Virus record (IMG/VR): IMGVR_UViG_3300027816_000051
Location: 124,001 to 188,000 of that record
DNA: 64,000 nt
Source: a virus
Direction: 5' to 3' (one strand)
The notes below the pieces were generated by a model. It made no database searches. It was not told where the DNA came from and was given only the letters and a program-made list of their open reading frames with translations. Positions 44,060 through 52,850 of this stretch are shown piece after piece (position 1 is the first letter of the stretch; each line of letters starts with the position of its first letter). The position numbers were made by a program, and so were the translations under genes.

Positions 44060-44258
44060 AGAAAAGAAATACATCACGGATTTTTTTGTAATAAGAAAGA
44101 AATACCATTGGTTTCTTTTACCAACTCCCATATTTTACTACCGTAAAGACACGTTTTTTGAAACCGGTGCAACCTCACCAAGCTGGGGTTTGGCTTTGAG
44201 ATTCTTAATTTTTATGGTCGGTATTCAGATACAGAAAAACATATATTATAAAAAATGA
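44049..44258 (+). CDS. Small membrane protein
   Basis: The 69-residue protein has a polar/aromatic N-terminal part (YHWFLLPTPIFYYRKDTFFE) and the segment TSPSWGLALRFLIFMVGIQI, probably one membrane helix. It overlaps the glutamine synthetase start by 4 bases (ATGA). The function is unknown. Confidence 0.6.
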   Translation: MSNKEKKYITDFFVIRKKYHWFLLPTPIFYYRKDTFFETGATSPSWGLALRFLIFMVGIQIQKNIYYKK

Positions 44259-45379
44259 AAACAAAAGTAGAATACGTATGGCTTGATGGGTATTCCCCTG
44301 AGCCAAATCTCAGAAGTAAAATAAAAATTGTGGACCTACCGGCACCATTTGAATTGAAACACATCCCCAATTGGGGGTTTGACGGAAGCTCAACTAAACA
44401 AGCGGAAGGTAACTTTTCAGATTGTTATCTTAAGCCAGTAAAATTATATCATACAAATAGTTCACTTGATACAGTATATGTATTATGTGAGGTTTTAGAT
44501 GGTAATAATGAAATTCATCCATCAAATCATAGAGCAAAAGTAGGTGAGGAAGATGTAAATTTTTGGGTTGGATTTGAACAGGAATATTTTATTCGTTCTT
44601 CACATAATAATCCAATTCTTGGATTTGAAAGAAATGGTATCATTGACGGTCAAGGAATTTATTATTGTGGTGTAGGTGGACATATTGTTGGTCGAAATAT
44701 TTCTGATGAACATTTGAACATGTGTTTAAAATATGACATCAATGTGGAGGGAACCAATTCAGAGGTTGCATTAGGTCAATGGGAATACCAAATTTTTGCA
44801 ACAGGTAAAATTGCCGCTTCTGATGATTTATGGATGAGTAGATATTTTTTACATAAAATTGCTGAGAAATATGGTCGTTCTATTGAGTTACATCCCAAAC
44901 CGATGACCCACGGAGAATGGAACGGTTCAGGTTTACATACAAATTTCTCAAATCAAAAAATGAGAGAAGAGGGTGGTGAACAATACTTCAATGCAATTTT
45001 TAGGTCTTTTGAATCAAGAACACAAGAACATATTGACTCTTATGGTTCTGATAACCATTTGAGATTAACAGGTCATTTTGAGACACAATCTATTGATAAA
45101 TTTAGTTGGGGTGTCTCAGACAGAGGTGCATCTATCCGTGTACCAAAATCCGTTGGTGAGACATGGAAGGGTTATCTTGAAGACAGGAGACCAGCATCAC
45201 ACGCGGACCCATATAAAATCGTTAAAGTGATTAGTGATAGTTTATCATTAGCCGAAGAATTAAATAATGTTCATCACATGATGAATGTTGAAATAGACAC
45301 CGAAAAAATTGTAAATAAATACGGTACACTTTCAGGGGAGGAACTCTTGGAAAGTTATCGAAAAGATGAAGAAGAATAA
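44255..45379 (+). CDS. glnA: Glutamine synthetase, eukaryotic-like type II
   Basis: The 374-residue enzyme matches the short GSII class. It has WGFDGSST at 40-47, metal ligands E108 and E110 in VGFEQEYF, and GGHIVGRNI. E170 and E177 lie in SEVALGQWEYQ. WNGSGLHTNFS carries H228, followed by SDNHLRLTGHFET, RGASIRVP and GYLEDRRPASHADPY. All recognisable active-site residues are present, so it should make glutamine from glutamate, ammonia and ATP. The adenylylation loop of bacterial GSI is absent, as expected for the class. It is a rare phage metabolic gene and probably came from a bacterial GSII. It may feed nucleotide or amino-sugar synthesis. Confidence 0.92.
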   Translation: MKTKVEYVWLDGYSPEPNLRSKIKIVDLPAPFELKHIPNWGFDGSSTKQAEGNFSDCYLKPVKLYHTNSSLDTVYVLCEVLDGNNEIHPSNHRAKVGEEDVNFWVGFEQEYFIRSSHNNPILGFERNGIIDGQGIYYCGVGGHIVGRNISDEHLNMCLKYDINVEGTNSEVALGQWEYQIFATGKIAASDDLWMSRYFLHKIAEKYGRSIELHPKPMTHGEWNGSGLHTNFSNQKMREEGGEQYFNAIFRSFESRTQEHIDSYGSDNHLRLTGHFETQSIDKFSWGVSDRGASIRVPKSVGETWKGYLEDRRPASHADPYKIVKVISDSLSLAEELNNVHHMMNVEIDTEKIVNKYGTLSGEELLESYRKDEEE

Positions 45380-45385
45380 AATACC

Positions 45386-45550
45386 ATGGGAAAAAAAGAC
45401 AAAGAACATAGAAAAAAAGTTCAAGCTCGTAATCAAAGATTAAAGAGAGAAGAGTCCACATTGATGAATTTATTTAAGAAAATGCAAGAGACTAAAAATT
45501 CTGAATCAATAAATCAAGAATCGGAATCAAATAAAAATCAAGAAATATAA
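45386..45550 (+). CDS. Small basic helical protein
   Basis: The 54-residue protein starts MGKKDKEHRKKVQARNQRLK, is strongly basic at first and Glu/Asn/Ser-rich at the end. It follows glutamine synthetase after 6 bases. It is probably a helical nucleic-acid-binding or structural peptide; function is unknown. Confidence 0.6.
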   Translation: MGKKDKEHRKKVQARNQRLKREESTLMNLFKKMQETKNSESINQESESNKNQEI

Positions 45551-45557
45551 ATTAATT

Positions 45558-45728
45558 ATGGTAAGTCAACAAATTTTAGATACGTTCATTTATGAAACAT
45601 TAAACGGACAATTTGGTGTGTCCGACCCAACAGAATTTGACCAAACTATTGGGGTTTTTGCAACTAAAATAGAAGCGGAAAACGCATTAAAAGAATACAT
45701 TATTAGAGAACAAATAACTTTTGAGTAA
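45558..45728 (+). CDS. Small acidic protein
   Basis: The 56-residue protein contains ILDTFIYETLNGQFGVSDPT and a final helix IEAENALKEYIIREQI. Its stop and the next ATG share one base (TAATG), typical of real coupled genes here. No family is recognised. Confidence 0.6.
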   Translation: MVSQQILDTFIYETLNGQFGVSDPTEFDQTIGVFATKIEAENALKEYIIREQITFE

Positions 45729-46156
45729 TGGAATTTTTGAATTCACACCCCATAAAAAAGTCGGATTTAGGATTCCACGGAAATTTATTCGGTGGAAAAC
45801 TTTTAGCGTGGATTGACGCGGCGGCTGCGGGATACTCCATGCAATTGTGTGATTCACCAAGATTAGTTACCGTATCAATTGATAAATGTTTTTTTGAAAA
45901 ACCAGCCAAAGAGGGTCAGTTGATTAAAATTTACGGGTCACCAAGTAAATTAGGGAATACTTCAGTTACCTTGTATATGGAAGCAAGAGCACATAATGTT
46001 TACACAGGTAACCAAATTGTCATCTTGAAAACAAACATAAGGTTTGTTAGGATTGATGAAGAAGGTAATCCGGTACCAATTGGTGAAAAAGGTAGGAGTA
46101 GAATTCAAAAATTAATTGACATAAGAGATTCTGAACAAAACGATGTCAACCCTTAA
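45728..46156 (+). CDS. Acyl-CoA thioesterase, YciA-like hotdog fold
   Basis: The 142-residue protein has the hotdog core HGNLFGGKLLAWIDAAAAGY at 17-36, with the catalytic Asp D30. SIDKCFFEKPAKEGQLIKI and SVTLYMEARAHN follow. These match the YciA/cytosolic acyl-CoA hydrolase group, which releases fatty acids from CoA. Phages seldom carry this enzyme. It may alter membrane lipids or CoA pools during infection. It overlaps the following small gene by 14 bases. Confidence 0.8.
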   Translation: MEFLNSHPIKKSDLGFHGNLFGGKLLAWIDAAAAGYSMQLCDSPRLVTVSIDKCFFEKPAKEGQLIKIYGSPSKLGNTSVTLYMEARAHNVYTGNQIVILKTNIRFVRIDEEGNPVPIGEKGRSRIQKLIDIRDSEQNDVNP

Positions 46157-46316
46157 AAGACAATATAAAATTTACATTAAACAAAATCCCAACTCAAATC
46201 TTTCTTATGAGGAATGGGAAAAAAATTTTTTGGAAAATTTGAAATTGGGTATGGAATTAGGTGACGATTTTTCAGATTGGGACGTAACTTTAATGGACGG
46301 TTTGGAGGATGAATAA
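46143..46316 (+). CDS. Small hypothetical protein
   Basis: The 57-residue product starts MSTLKRQYKIYIKQNPNSNL, then YEEWEKNFLENLKLGME, and has an acidic Trp-containing end (DDFSDWDV). It overlaps both neighbours by 8 to 14 bases. It is probably a real small gene of unknown role. Confidence 0.55.
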   Translation: MSTLKRQYKIYIKQNPNSNLSYEEWEKNFLENLKLGMELGDDFSDWDVTLMDGLEDE

Positions 46317-46713
46317 AAAGAAACCTGATATTGTTGTTTGGGATGAAACAAATGGGTACGACGCTAATAGAAAGCATTATCCTACCAGTATCGGTTCGCC
46401 AAAATTTGAATTACCTAATGTGGGTCTCGTAAAAAAAGAGTCCTCAAAAAAAATGATTGATGTCTTTAATCGTCAAAGAGAAGAAATCATTCAATCAATA
46501 GAAAAACTTCAAAGAGAGTATGTGGATTCAATAATGGTTTGGGAATCAAAAATTTCTTTTGACCCAATTGTTGGTGAAACATATTACTTATATAATTTTA
46601 ATGGTGTAAATACATTATCATTATTATCACCAAAAGATTGGAATCGGGGTGACGATTTTATTGGTGCTTTTACATTAAATTCAGATAGAAAATGGGTTAG
46701 AAATGAAAGGTAA
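46309..46713 (+). CDS. DUF2452-like protein
   Basis: The 134-residue protein has the order PTSIGSPKFELPNV, a long helix (VFNRQREEIIQSIEKLQREY) and IVGETYYLYNFNGVNTLSLL, then SPKDW and a final beta strand ending KWV. This corresponds to the pattern I know as DUF2452. The biochemical function is unknown. It overlaps the next gene by 11 bases. Confidence 0.6.
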   Translation: MNKKKPDIVVWDETNGYDANRKHYPTSIGSPKFELPNVGLVKKESSKKMIDVFNRQREEIIQSIEKLQREYVDSIMVWESKISFDPIVGETYYLYNFNGVNTLSLLSPKDWNRGDDFIGAFTLNSDRKWVRNER

Positions 46714-47317
46714 ATTAATATATCAAAAAAAATCTGACGAACTTATTAACAGTGTCGAAGGATGGTTTATTGTTTCTGAAGATTCATCAAAGAATTTTGA
46801 AGCATCAAAAGAAACTTTAGAAAAAATAAAAAGCGGAAAATATGATGTAAAAGACGGTGATGAAGTCGAGTATGTTTTAAAAACAAATTGTCAAGTAATG
46901 TACGATGATATTTTTCATAGTACAATTGCTGACATCATAATAACGCAAAAAATGGTTAGTCGGGTTTTTCTGATTGATATTGATGGGACAATTTGTGACG
47001 ACATTAAAAATGAAGATTCACATCTTTATCCGACAGCTAACCATTACCCAAACGCGTTGGGTATCATCAACAAATGGTACGATGAGGGAAATGTAATTAC
47101 ATTTTTTACCGCTCGTGAAAGTAAAGACCGTGAAGTAACCGAAACATGGTTAAAAGAAAAAGGTTTTAAATATCACGGATTGGTTATGGACAAACCAAGA
47201 ATCAAAGATGACCAAGAATATGTGTGGATTGATAATAGAAAAGTCAGAGCGATTACGTATCTTGGAACGTGGTCTGAATTAAAAGAAGTAGACGCAAAAA
47301 TTCAAACATTTGAGTAA
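46703..47317 (+). CDS. HAD-superfamily phosphatase with N-terminal extra domain
   Basis: The 204-residue protein has a short N-terminal domain (about 1-88, KSDELINSVEGWFIVSEDSS). The HAD core starts at RVFLIDIDGTICDD. Motif II is ITFFTARES, the lysine region is KPRIKDD and the late acid motif is YVWIDNRKVRAI. It probably dephosphorylates a small metabolite or nucleotide. It is directly followed by thymidylate synthase, sharing one base, so a nucleotide role is plausible. Confidence 0.75.
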   Translation: MKGKLIYQKKSDELINSVEGWFIVSEDSSKNFEASKETLEKIKSGKYDVKDGDEVEYVLKTNCQVMYDDIFHSTIADIIITQKMVSRVFLIDIDGTICDDIKNEDSHLYPTANHYPNALGIINKWYDEGNVITFFTARESKDREVTETWLKEKGFKYHGLVMDKPRIKDDQEYVWIDNRKVRAITYLGTWSELKEVDAKIQTFE

Positions 47318-48642
47318 TGAACAAATTAGATAAACAATACACAGACTTACTCCAAACTATTATAGATTATGGGGTAGAAAAGAAAGACCGTACAGGTACA
47401 GGAACCAAATCTATTTTTGGTTATACAATCCGTCATAAAATGTCCGATGGGTTTCCATTACTTACAACCAAGAAAATGGCGTGGAAGACGATGGTAACCG
47501 AATTGTTATGGTTCCTTCGTGGTGATACAAACATCAAGTTCCTTGTTGATAACAATTGTCATATTTGGGATGGTGATGCGTATAAGAACTATCTAATTGA
47601 AGATGCCAAAATCTTACCTAATATGTCAAAAGAAAAAATGTTAGAGTTAGGATTTCGATTAACAAAAGAAGAATTCATCAACAAAATAAAAACCGATGAT
47701 GAGTTTGCTAAGAAGTGGGGTGACCTCGGACCTGTGTATGGTAAGCAATGGAGAAGATGGGGTAGAAAGAATGTGACTAATTACGACTTAAAGGATGTAA
47801 AAGGTTCTGACCAACACAGAGTACTAAAAGCAATTGAAATCGGTGAAGATGTTACCAAGTATGGTGTCAAAATAGAATACCAAAACAATTCAATAGACCA
47901 AATCACAAACCTAATCAACGACCTTAAAACAAATCCAGACTCAAGACGATTAATGGTCAATGCTTGGAATGTTGGAGAGCTGGACCAAATGGTTCTTCCA
48001 CCTTGTCATTATGGATTTCAAGTTTATACGAGAGAGTTGAGTTTAGATGAAAGGATTAATTATTATAACTCAACAAAAGACCCTTTAAATCAAAGTAGTG
48101 ATTATCACGATGTTCACATGGATAGTTTAAGAGTTCCTAAACGAGCAATCTCTTTAATGTGGAATCAACGCTCAGTAGACACATTCTTAGGTCTACCATT
48201 CAATATTGCTTCTTACGGTTTGTTACTTGAGATTATTGCTAAAGAAGTAAATATGGTACCTGATGAGTTGATTGGTAATTTAGGTGATACTCATTTGTAT
48301 AGTAACCATGTTGAACAAGCAAGAGAACAAATCGGTAGAAAGTATACACATGAAGAGAGAGAAGGTATGTTAAAAGAGGCGATGGGTCCTAATGGTTATA
48401 AAAGTGCGTTGAAAGACTTAGCACCATTTGGTGGAGGTATGTCTGAATATTATGAGATATATAAAATACCACGATACACAAGAGAACCTTATAAATTACC
48501 CAAACTAAAACATATGAAGACCGATGAATTTTATAAATCATTATCTGAAGACTCATCTTTAATAACTCATTTGGAAAATAAGGATTTTCAAATCGAAAAT
48601 TATCAATCACACCCATCGATTAAAGCACCCTTAAGTAATTAA
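47317..48642 (+). CDS. thyA: Thymidylate synthase with long insertions
   Basis: ThyA motifs are present: DRTGTGTKSIFGYTIRH, FPLLTTKK, ELLWFLRGDTNIKFL, LGPVYGKQWRRWG, the nucleophile Cys C230 in LPPCHYGFQVY, then MWNQRSVDTFLGLPFNIASY and GDTHLYSNHVEQ. The enzyme makes dTMP from dUMP. At 441 residues it is far longer than the usual 264-315. An insert lies before the LGPVYG motif, another of about 30 residues lies between the active-site Cys region and MWNQRS, and a C-terminal tail of about 100 residues follows. The tail is not recognised and could be a regulatory or docking part. Confidence 0.9.
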   Translation: MNKLDKQYTDLLQTIIDYGVEKKDRTGTGTKSIFGYTIRHKMSDGFPLLTTKKMAWKTMVTELLWFLRGDTNIKFLVDNNCHIWDGDAYKNYLIEDAKILPNMSKEKMLELGFRLTKEEFINKIKTDDEFAKKWGDLGPVYGKQWRRWGRKNVTNYDLKDVKGSDQHRVLKAIEIGEDVTKYGVKIEYQNNSIDQITNLINDLKTNPDSRRLMVNAWNVGELDQMVLPPCHYGFQVYTRELSLDERINYYNSTKDPLNQSSDYHDVHMDSLRVPKRAISLMWNQRSVDTFLGLPFNIASYGLLLEIIAKEVNMVPDELIGNLGDTHLYSNHVEQAREQIGRKYTHEEREGMLKEAMGPNGYKSALKDLAPFGGGMSEYYEIYKIPRYTREPYKLPKLKHMKTDEFYKSLSEDSSLITHLENKDFQIENYQSHPSIKAPLSN

Positions 48643-48645
48643 ACT

Positions 48646-48801
48646 ATGAAAATAAGTATTGACAAAGTTGTATATCAATCTTATATTTTACCATATGTTA
48701 AAATAACATATAACAGTTGGTTAAATGGTGATTATGAATTAATAATTGGTTGGTTTAGTTATCAATTGGTTATTGGTTATACACCAAAACATAACAGATA
48801 A
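48646..48801 (+). CDS. Small hypothetical protein
   Basis: The 51-residue product starts MKISIDKVVYQSYILPYVKI and is rich in Tyr, Ile and Trp, with alternating hydrophobic residues that suggest a small beta protein. It follows thyA after 3 bases. Coding status is likely but not certain. Confidence 0.45.
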   Translation: MKISIDKVVYQSYILPYVKITYNSWLNGDYELIIGWFSYQLVIGYTPKHNR

Positions 48802-48814
48802 TTGAAAAATATAG

Positions 48815-49063
48815 ATGATTAAATTTTTAAAACTGCTATTGATGAAACTTAGGCGTTTAAATTCCCCAACAATAGTTGAACCAGTAAAATGGTCAGTAGA
48901 GGATTTTAATAAAGCCAAAAAATGGGCCCAATCAAGATTACACCCTTCTTATAATGATAGAACAATATGGGACGTGGTTTATAGTGTAAGATATGATACT
49001 GCCGAAGTTCTTCACGAAATAAATAAGTTCATAGTTATAGAAAATAAAAATAAAAACAAATAA
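48815..49063 (+). CDS. Small hypothetical protein
   Basis: The 82-residue protein is helical, with FNKAKKWAQSRLHPSYNDRT and IWDVVYSVRYDTAEVLHEIN. It has no clear membrane segment and a Lys/Asn-rich end. It ends 4 bases before the lipoprotein gene. The function is unknown. Confidence 0.55.
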   Translation: MIKFLKLLLMKLRRLNSPTIVEPVKWSVEDFNKAKKWAQSRLHPSYNDRTIWDVVYSVRYDTAEVLHEINKFIVIENKNKNK

Positions 49064-49067
49064 AAAA

Positions 49068-50444
49068 ATGAAAATTACAAAAACACTATTATTAATTTTA
49101 GGATTGTTTACAATCGTATACTCATGTTCTGACACGAGTAAAACAATTAAACCACAAGAGTTCCCAACGGACTTAGGTATTTCGGGATTCAATTTTCCTG
49201 AAGACTCTACGAAAATTTACGGATGGTTAGAGAATCAAGATACAACCAGTATTGTAAATCACGCGTGGGGTATTTGGGCTGGACTTACTCAACCAACAAA
49301 ACAAAAATACAATGGTCAAACATTGTTGGTTTTTGAAACTTGGATGGGTGTTCAAGAACTATCTGCAATGTCTGCACAGGGTCAAGTTTCAAGTTCAATG
49401 GAAAAATCAAACAGAACTGAACTTAACATCCCGAAACAATTTGTACATGGTAAACTTTTCGCGGGACAAAAGATTGACACAAACTTCACTGTGTTGGAAA
49501 CAGTTTCTTATGACCCATCTGCGGCACATTTTGCAACATCAAACAAATTATTTAATCAATCGTCATTGAACAAATATTTGGTAAAAGATGGAATTGGTGC
49601 GGTACCTGAATTTCCTAATACTTCAATCACCACCAAACCAACATATTATGCTGGTGTACCAAGTAAAAACGGTTTGATTAGAGTACCTGTTTGGGTATCA
49701 CCAAATCCGGCCAAAGCGTATAGATATAATGAATGGCAACAATGGGTTTACGCCGATGTTAATAATAAACAGGAACCGAATAAAAAGTTAGTACCTGTAA
49801 CAACATCAAATCCCACAGAGGAACAAATTAAAGATGCGACCTGTAACGTAAATGATTTTATTAATTATAAAATTGATAGAGTAGGTGCGGACTATCTCAA
49901 TAGTCACCAAGACGTTGGAACTACACCAAGTAGACAATTTATCGAAGGTGACTATGTGTTGTTGGTAGCCATGCACGTAACAACAAAAGAATTTAAAAAT
50001 TGGACATGGCAAACTTATTTTTGGTGCCCTGACCCGTCTAACCCTCCTTCACCAAGTTCTAAATTTGAAGCAGGTCTTAGACCTAAAGAACTTAAAGGCG
50101 CCGCTTCACACTACGCAGTTAGTACAGCATACGCAATGGTTTGGCCGAATCAACCTGTGAGTGGCGGTTCTGACAACAACGCTAGACCGATACTTGCTTT
50201 CAATCCTTATTTAGAGGGTGGATTTGGTCCAAAAGTTTTCAGTTTACAAAACAAATTCAGACCTGATTTTGTGTATGGAATGCAAACAAACTGTATGTCA
50301 TGTCACGCATTGTCGACTATGACGGGTAAGAATGGATACACCACAAATCAATACATTGATATGATGGACACATCGTTATTTAAGAATGATGTTAAATTAG
50401 ATTTCACATGGTCAATTCAAGGTAACTTGAATTCTGATAAGTAA
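49068..50444 (+). CDS. Secreted lipoprotein with cytochrome c-type CxxCH motif
   Basis: The 458-residue protein starts with a lipoprotein signal (TLLLILGLFTIVYSC, lipid Cys at about 20). The long body is Trp- and Pro-rich (YGWLENQDTTSIVNHAWGIW, FETWMGVQEL, WTWQTYFWCPD). A single heme-binding type motif CMSCH (C409, C412, H413) lies near the end, in YGMQTNCMSCHALS. This build is that of bacterial cytochrome-type lipoproteins and is not typical of phages. No other heme or export gene is near. It was probably gained from a host and would sit in the periplasm or outer membrane. Heme attachment is inferred from the motif. Confidence 0.75.
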   Translation: MKITKTLLLILGLFTIVYSCSDTSKTIKPQEFPTDLGISGFNFPEDSTKIYGWLENQDTTSIVNHAWGIWAGLTQPTKQKYNGQTLLVFETWMGVQELSAMSAQGQVSSSMEKSNRTELNIPKQFVHGKLFAGQKIDTNFTVLETVSYDPSAAHFATSNKLFNQSSLNKYLVKDGIGAVPEFPNTSITTKPTYYAGVPSKNGLIRVPVWVSPNPAKAYRYNEWQQWVYADVNNKQEPNKKLVPVTTSNPTEEQIKDATCNVNDFINYKIDRVGADYLNSHQDVGTTPSRQFIEGDYVLLVAMHVTTKEFKNWTWQTYFWCPDPSNPPSPSSKFEAGLRPKELKGAASHYAVSTAYAMVWPNQPVSGGSDNNARPILAFNPYLEGGFGPKVFSLQNKFRPDFVYGMQTNCMSCHALSTMTGKNGYTTNQYIDMMDTSLFKNDVKLDFTWSIQGNLNSDK

Positions 50445-50463
50445 TAACATAAAATAACAACAA

Positions 50464-50775
50464 GTGAAGCTCCGTAAAATCGTAAAAGAATATAAAAATG
50501 CTACAACTTATGAGATATGGGAAGGAATTAGAGACAATTTTACTTTCGGTTTCATCGGAGCGACACTTGTTGTTTTTATTGCAACAAGAACCGACTTTGC
50601 TGTTCTTATCGGTTATATTGTCTACTATTATTACATGGGTCGGATAGTTAATCGACCAAAGTACGTTACAGATTTAGGTAAGTTGATAGTTTTCCCAATC
50701 CCTTCGGCATTGGGTGCGTTCACAGGGTATAAGTTATCTTATACTTTAATTGGGTTATTGGGGAGTATTTTTTAA
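50464..50775 (+). CDS. Small polytopic membrane protein
   Basis: The 103-residue product starts at GTG 50464 (KLRKIVKEYKNATTYEIWEG). Hydrophobic segments lie at FGFIGATLVVFIATRTDFAV, LIGYIVYYYYMG and ALGAFTGYKLSYTLIGLLGS. It directly follows the lipoprotein gene. Its function is unknown; an accessory to the lipoprotein is possible. Confidence 0.5.
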   Translation: MKLRKIVKEYKNATTYEIWEGIRDNFTFGFIGATLVVFIATRTDFAVLIGYIVYYYYMGRIVNRPKYVTDLGKLIVFPIPSALGAFTGYKLSYTLIGLLGSIF

Positions 50776-50924
50776 TTAGTTCTCCTACCCTGTCCACGGT
50801 AGTTTTTCTCACTTTTATCGTGTTTATTAAAAGATTTTTTAGCTTTACCTAATCTTCTTTTACCAAAATTCACCTTTATAGATGCGTTTGATGATTTACC
50901 TTTTGAACTTTTTCCTGCTGCCAT
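50772..50924 (-). CDS. Small highly basic protein
   Basis: On the minus strand, 50 residues start MAAGKSSKGKSSNASIKVNF and continue GKRRLGKAKKSFNKHDK and YRGQGRR. The strong Lys/Arg/Gly bias with regular phrasing indicates a real nucleic-acid-binding peptide. It converges with the membrane gene, the stops overlapping by 4 bases. Confidence 0.7.
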   Translation of the reverse strand: MAAGKSSKGKSSNASIKVNFGKRRLGKAKKSFNKHDKSEKNYRGQGRRTN

Positions 50925-50970
50925 GTTAATAATTTTATAAAAATAAATATGGATATCATTAAAAAAGTGG

Positions 50971-50978
50971 TATATTTG
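50971..50978 (+). promoter_or_regulatory. TATATTTG promoter-like box
   Basis: TATATTTG fits the Bacteroidota -7 consensus TAnnTTTG and ends 15 bases before ATG 50994. No clear -33 TTG is seen. Confidence 0.45.
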
Positions 50979-50993
50979 TAAAAAATATCAAAA

Positions 50994-52829
50994 ATGCAAC
51001 TCATCAAACAAAGATTTTCTTATTTCAGAATAGATTTAGTTAGGGATAATTGTATGTTGTCTGAAGATAGACCAATACCAATTGTTGTATCTGATGGTAA
51101 AGAACTGGATGATGATTTTTTATTTACTGAACAGGTTAAGACACTTGAGCCCGTTGTAAATAGGGATACCAAATTTGAAACCATAAAATTGGAACCAAGA
51201 CCATCAAAGGGTGCGAGGACAAAATATTTTTATGGTGAAAAAGAAAAAGAATACGTTTCTTTCATAAAATTGACAAAAGAACCTTGTTACACAACAAGTG
51301 AAAAACATTTAAAAAGACATTATGGGAATCCTTTCTCATCAATACAAATTGTAACATTTGAAAGAACAATAGAACTTAGAGAAGGTAAACTTTACATAAG
51401 GTGTTACAAGAATACCAGATATCGTGATTTTAATTGGAAATATTTCCGTAAATCTTCCAAGGTAATGACGTTAACAATTGATTTACAGAAGGGAGATTTT
51501 ACGATTGGGGATATGAATTTTGGAAAGATAAAATCCAAAAGATTTAGAAAAAATTCATTTACTACGTTAGAAATCTTGTTGGGTTCAAACAGTCTTTTCA
51601 ATTTAAAAAAAGAGTTTAGTAACAATCTTAAAATCGCTAAGGAATTTGATGACACATTTAATGAACACGAATTTGTAAATGTTATTAAAAATCACATTCC
51701 AAACTTACCTACTAACGTTGGAAACTTATTTGATAAACATTTTTTTATAACTAGTTTTATTGAATTCTTTGCGGAAAAGAAAAAAATAAAAACACCAAAC
51801 GACTTTGTACCACTTATTAAAATACATTACCCAACTGAAAAATACCTTAAAAAGAATCAGAGAAAATTAATGCAATCTATTTTGGATAGTTACGGAATAA
51901 ATTCAAAATTTACCTTGAAACTTTTCCATGAAAATCCAAAATTAAATTTACAAGAGTTTTCATGTATGTGTGATTTACTTGGAAAGGATTATCCAAAATA
52001 CCTCGGTTCTTTGAAAAGTGAATGTTTTAATCTTTTTATGGTAGATAATGGTAATGCACATTCTATGGTACCGCTTGAATTGAGAGGTGCTAAAAATCAC
52101 CACCGACACCTGTTTATTGATAATGTTGATAGGGAAAATATCATTAAAATTTTAAATTCCCTGATTCCCAAACCGGCAGGAGACCATTCAGTATCGTCGG
52201 TTACTCGAGGTATATACACTTTGATAAAAGACCACTTCGATATGATTGAAAAGATTCGTGAATTTGACCCTAACATAAAAATGAGGGCAACAAATTACAC
52301 GGACTTTCATACAGAGCACATTGAACTATCCAAGACATGTTCATTAATCAAAAAGGGTTGGTCAATCGAATATCAATATGACAACAGAATGGTGAGATTA
52401 GTGGAGGAACAAATAAAGACTCGATTTGAGAACGACAATCATATTTTTTCTCCTGTGATATTAAAGAGAGAAGAAGAATATTCGGAAGAGGGTACATTTA
52501 TGCACCACTGTGTTGCCAGTTACGCAAACAAAGAATCATCAATGATAATTTCATTGAGGACCAACGGTGGTTCAGATAGAGTAACATGTGAGTTTAACAA
52601 AAAAACAGGTGACTGTATTCAGGAGAGACATTTTTGTAATAAGTTACCACCTGAGTATTTTGGTGAATCATTAGAAATATTAAAACAAAGAGTTAGAAAA
52701 TTTGCGTCACAAAGATTATTGAACCACATTGATATTAAAAAGGTGAAAGTTAAAATAAATGGGAAGGAAGTCAACCAAAGAGAACCTGATTTATTTGAAC
52801 AACTGATGAATGGTGACATAGAGTTTTAA
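50994..52829 (+). CDS. PcfJ-like protein
   Basis: The 611-residue protein has a C-terminal PcfJ-type core. EEEYSEEGTFMHHCVASYAN near 495-514 is followed by SSMIISLRTN, a Thr-Cys-Glu strand and GDCIQERHFCNKLPP. The M-H-H-C-V-x-x-Y motif is the family hallmark, first named from the conjugative plasmid protein PcfJ; its function is unknown. The middle contains KNQRKLMQSILDSYGINSKF, which also occurs in the next gene, so the two are paralogues. A TATATTTG box precedes it. The conserved His/Cys residues suggest a metal site. Confidence 0.7.
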   Translation: MQLIKQRFSYFRIDLVRDNCMLSEDRPIPIVVSDGKELDDDFLFTEQVKTLEPVVNRDTKFETIKLEPRPSKGARTKYFYGEKEKEYVSFIKLTKEPCYTTSEKHLKRHYGNPFSSIQIVTFERTIELREGKLYIRCYKNTRYRDFNWKYFRKSSKVMTLTIDLQKGDFTIGDMNFGKIKSKRFRKNSFTTLEILLGSNSLFNLKKEFSNNLKIAKEFDDTFNEHEFVNVIKNHIPNLPTNVGNLFDKHFFITSFIEFFAEKKKIKTPNDFVPLIKIHYPTEKYLKKNQRKLMQSILDSYGINSKFTLKLFHENPKLNLQEFSCMCDLLGKDYPKYLGSLKSECFNLFMVDNGNAHSMVPLELRGAKNHHRHLFIDNVDRENIIKILNSLIPKPAGDHSVSSVTRGIYTLIKDHFDMIEKIREFDPNIKMRATNYTDFHTEHIELSKTCSLIKKGWSIEYQYDNRMVRLVEEQIKTRFENDNHIFSPVILKREEEYSEEGTFMHHCVASYANKESSMIISLRTNGGSDRVTCEFNKKTGDCIQERHFCNKLPPEYFGESLEILKQRVRKFASQRLLNHIDIKKVKVKINGKEVNQREPDLFEQLMNGDIEF

Positions 52830-52850
52830 TACTACATAATTAAATTTAGT

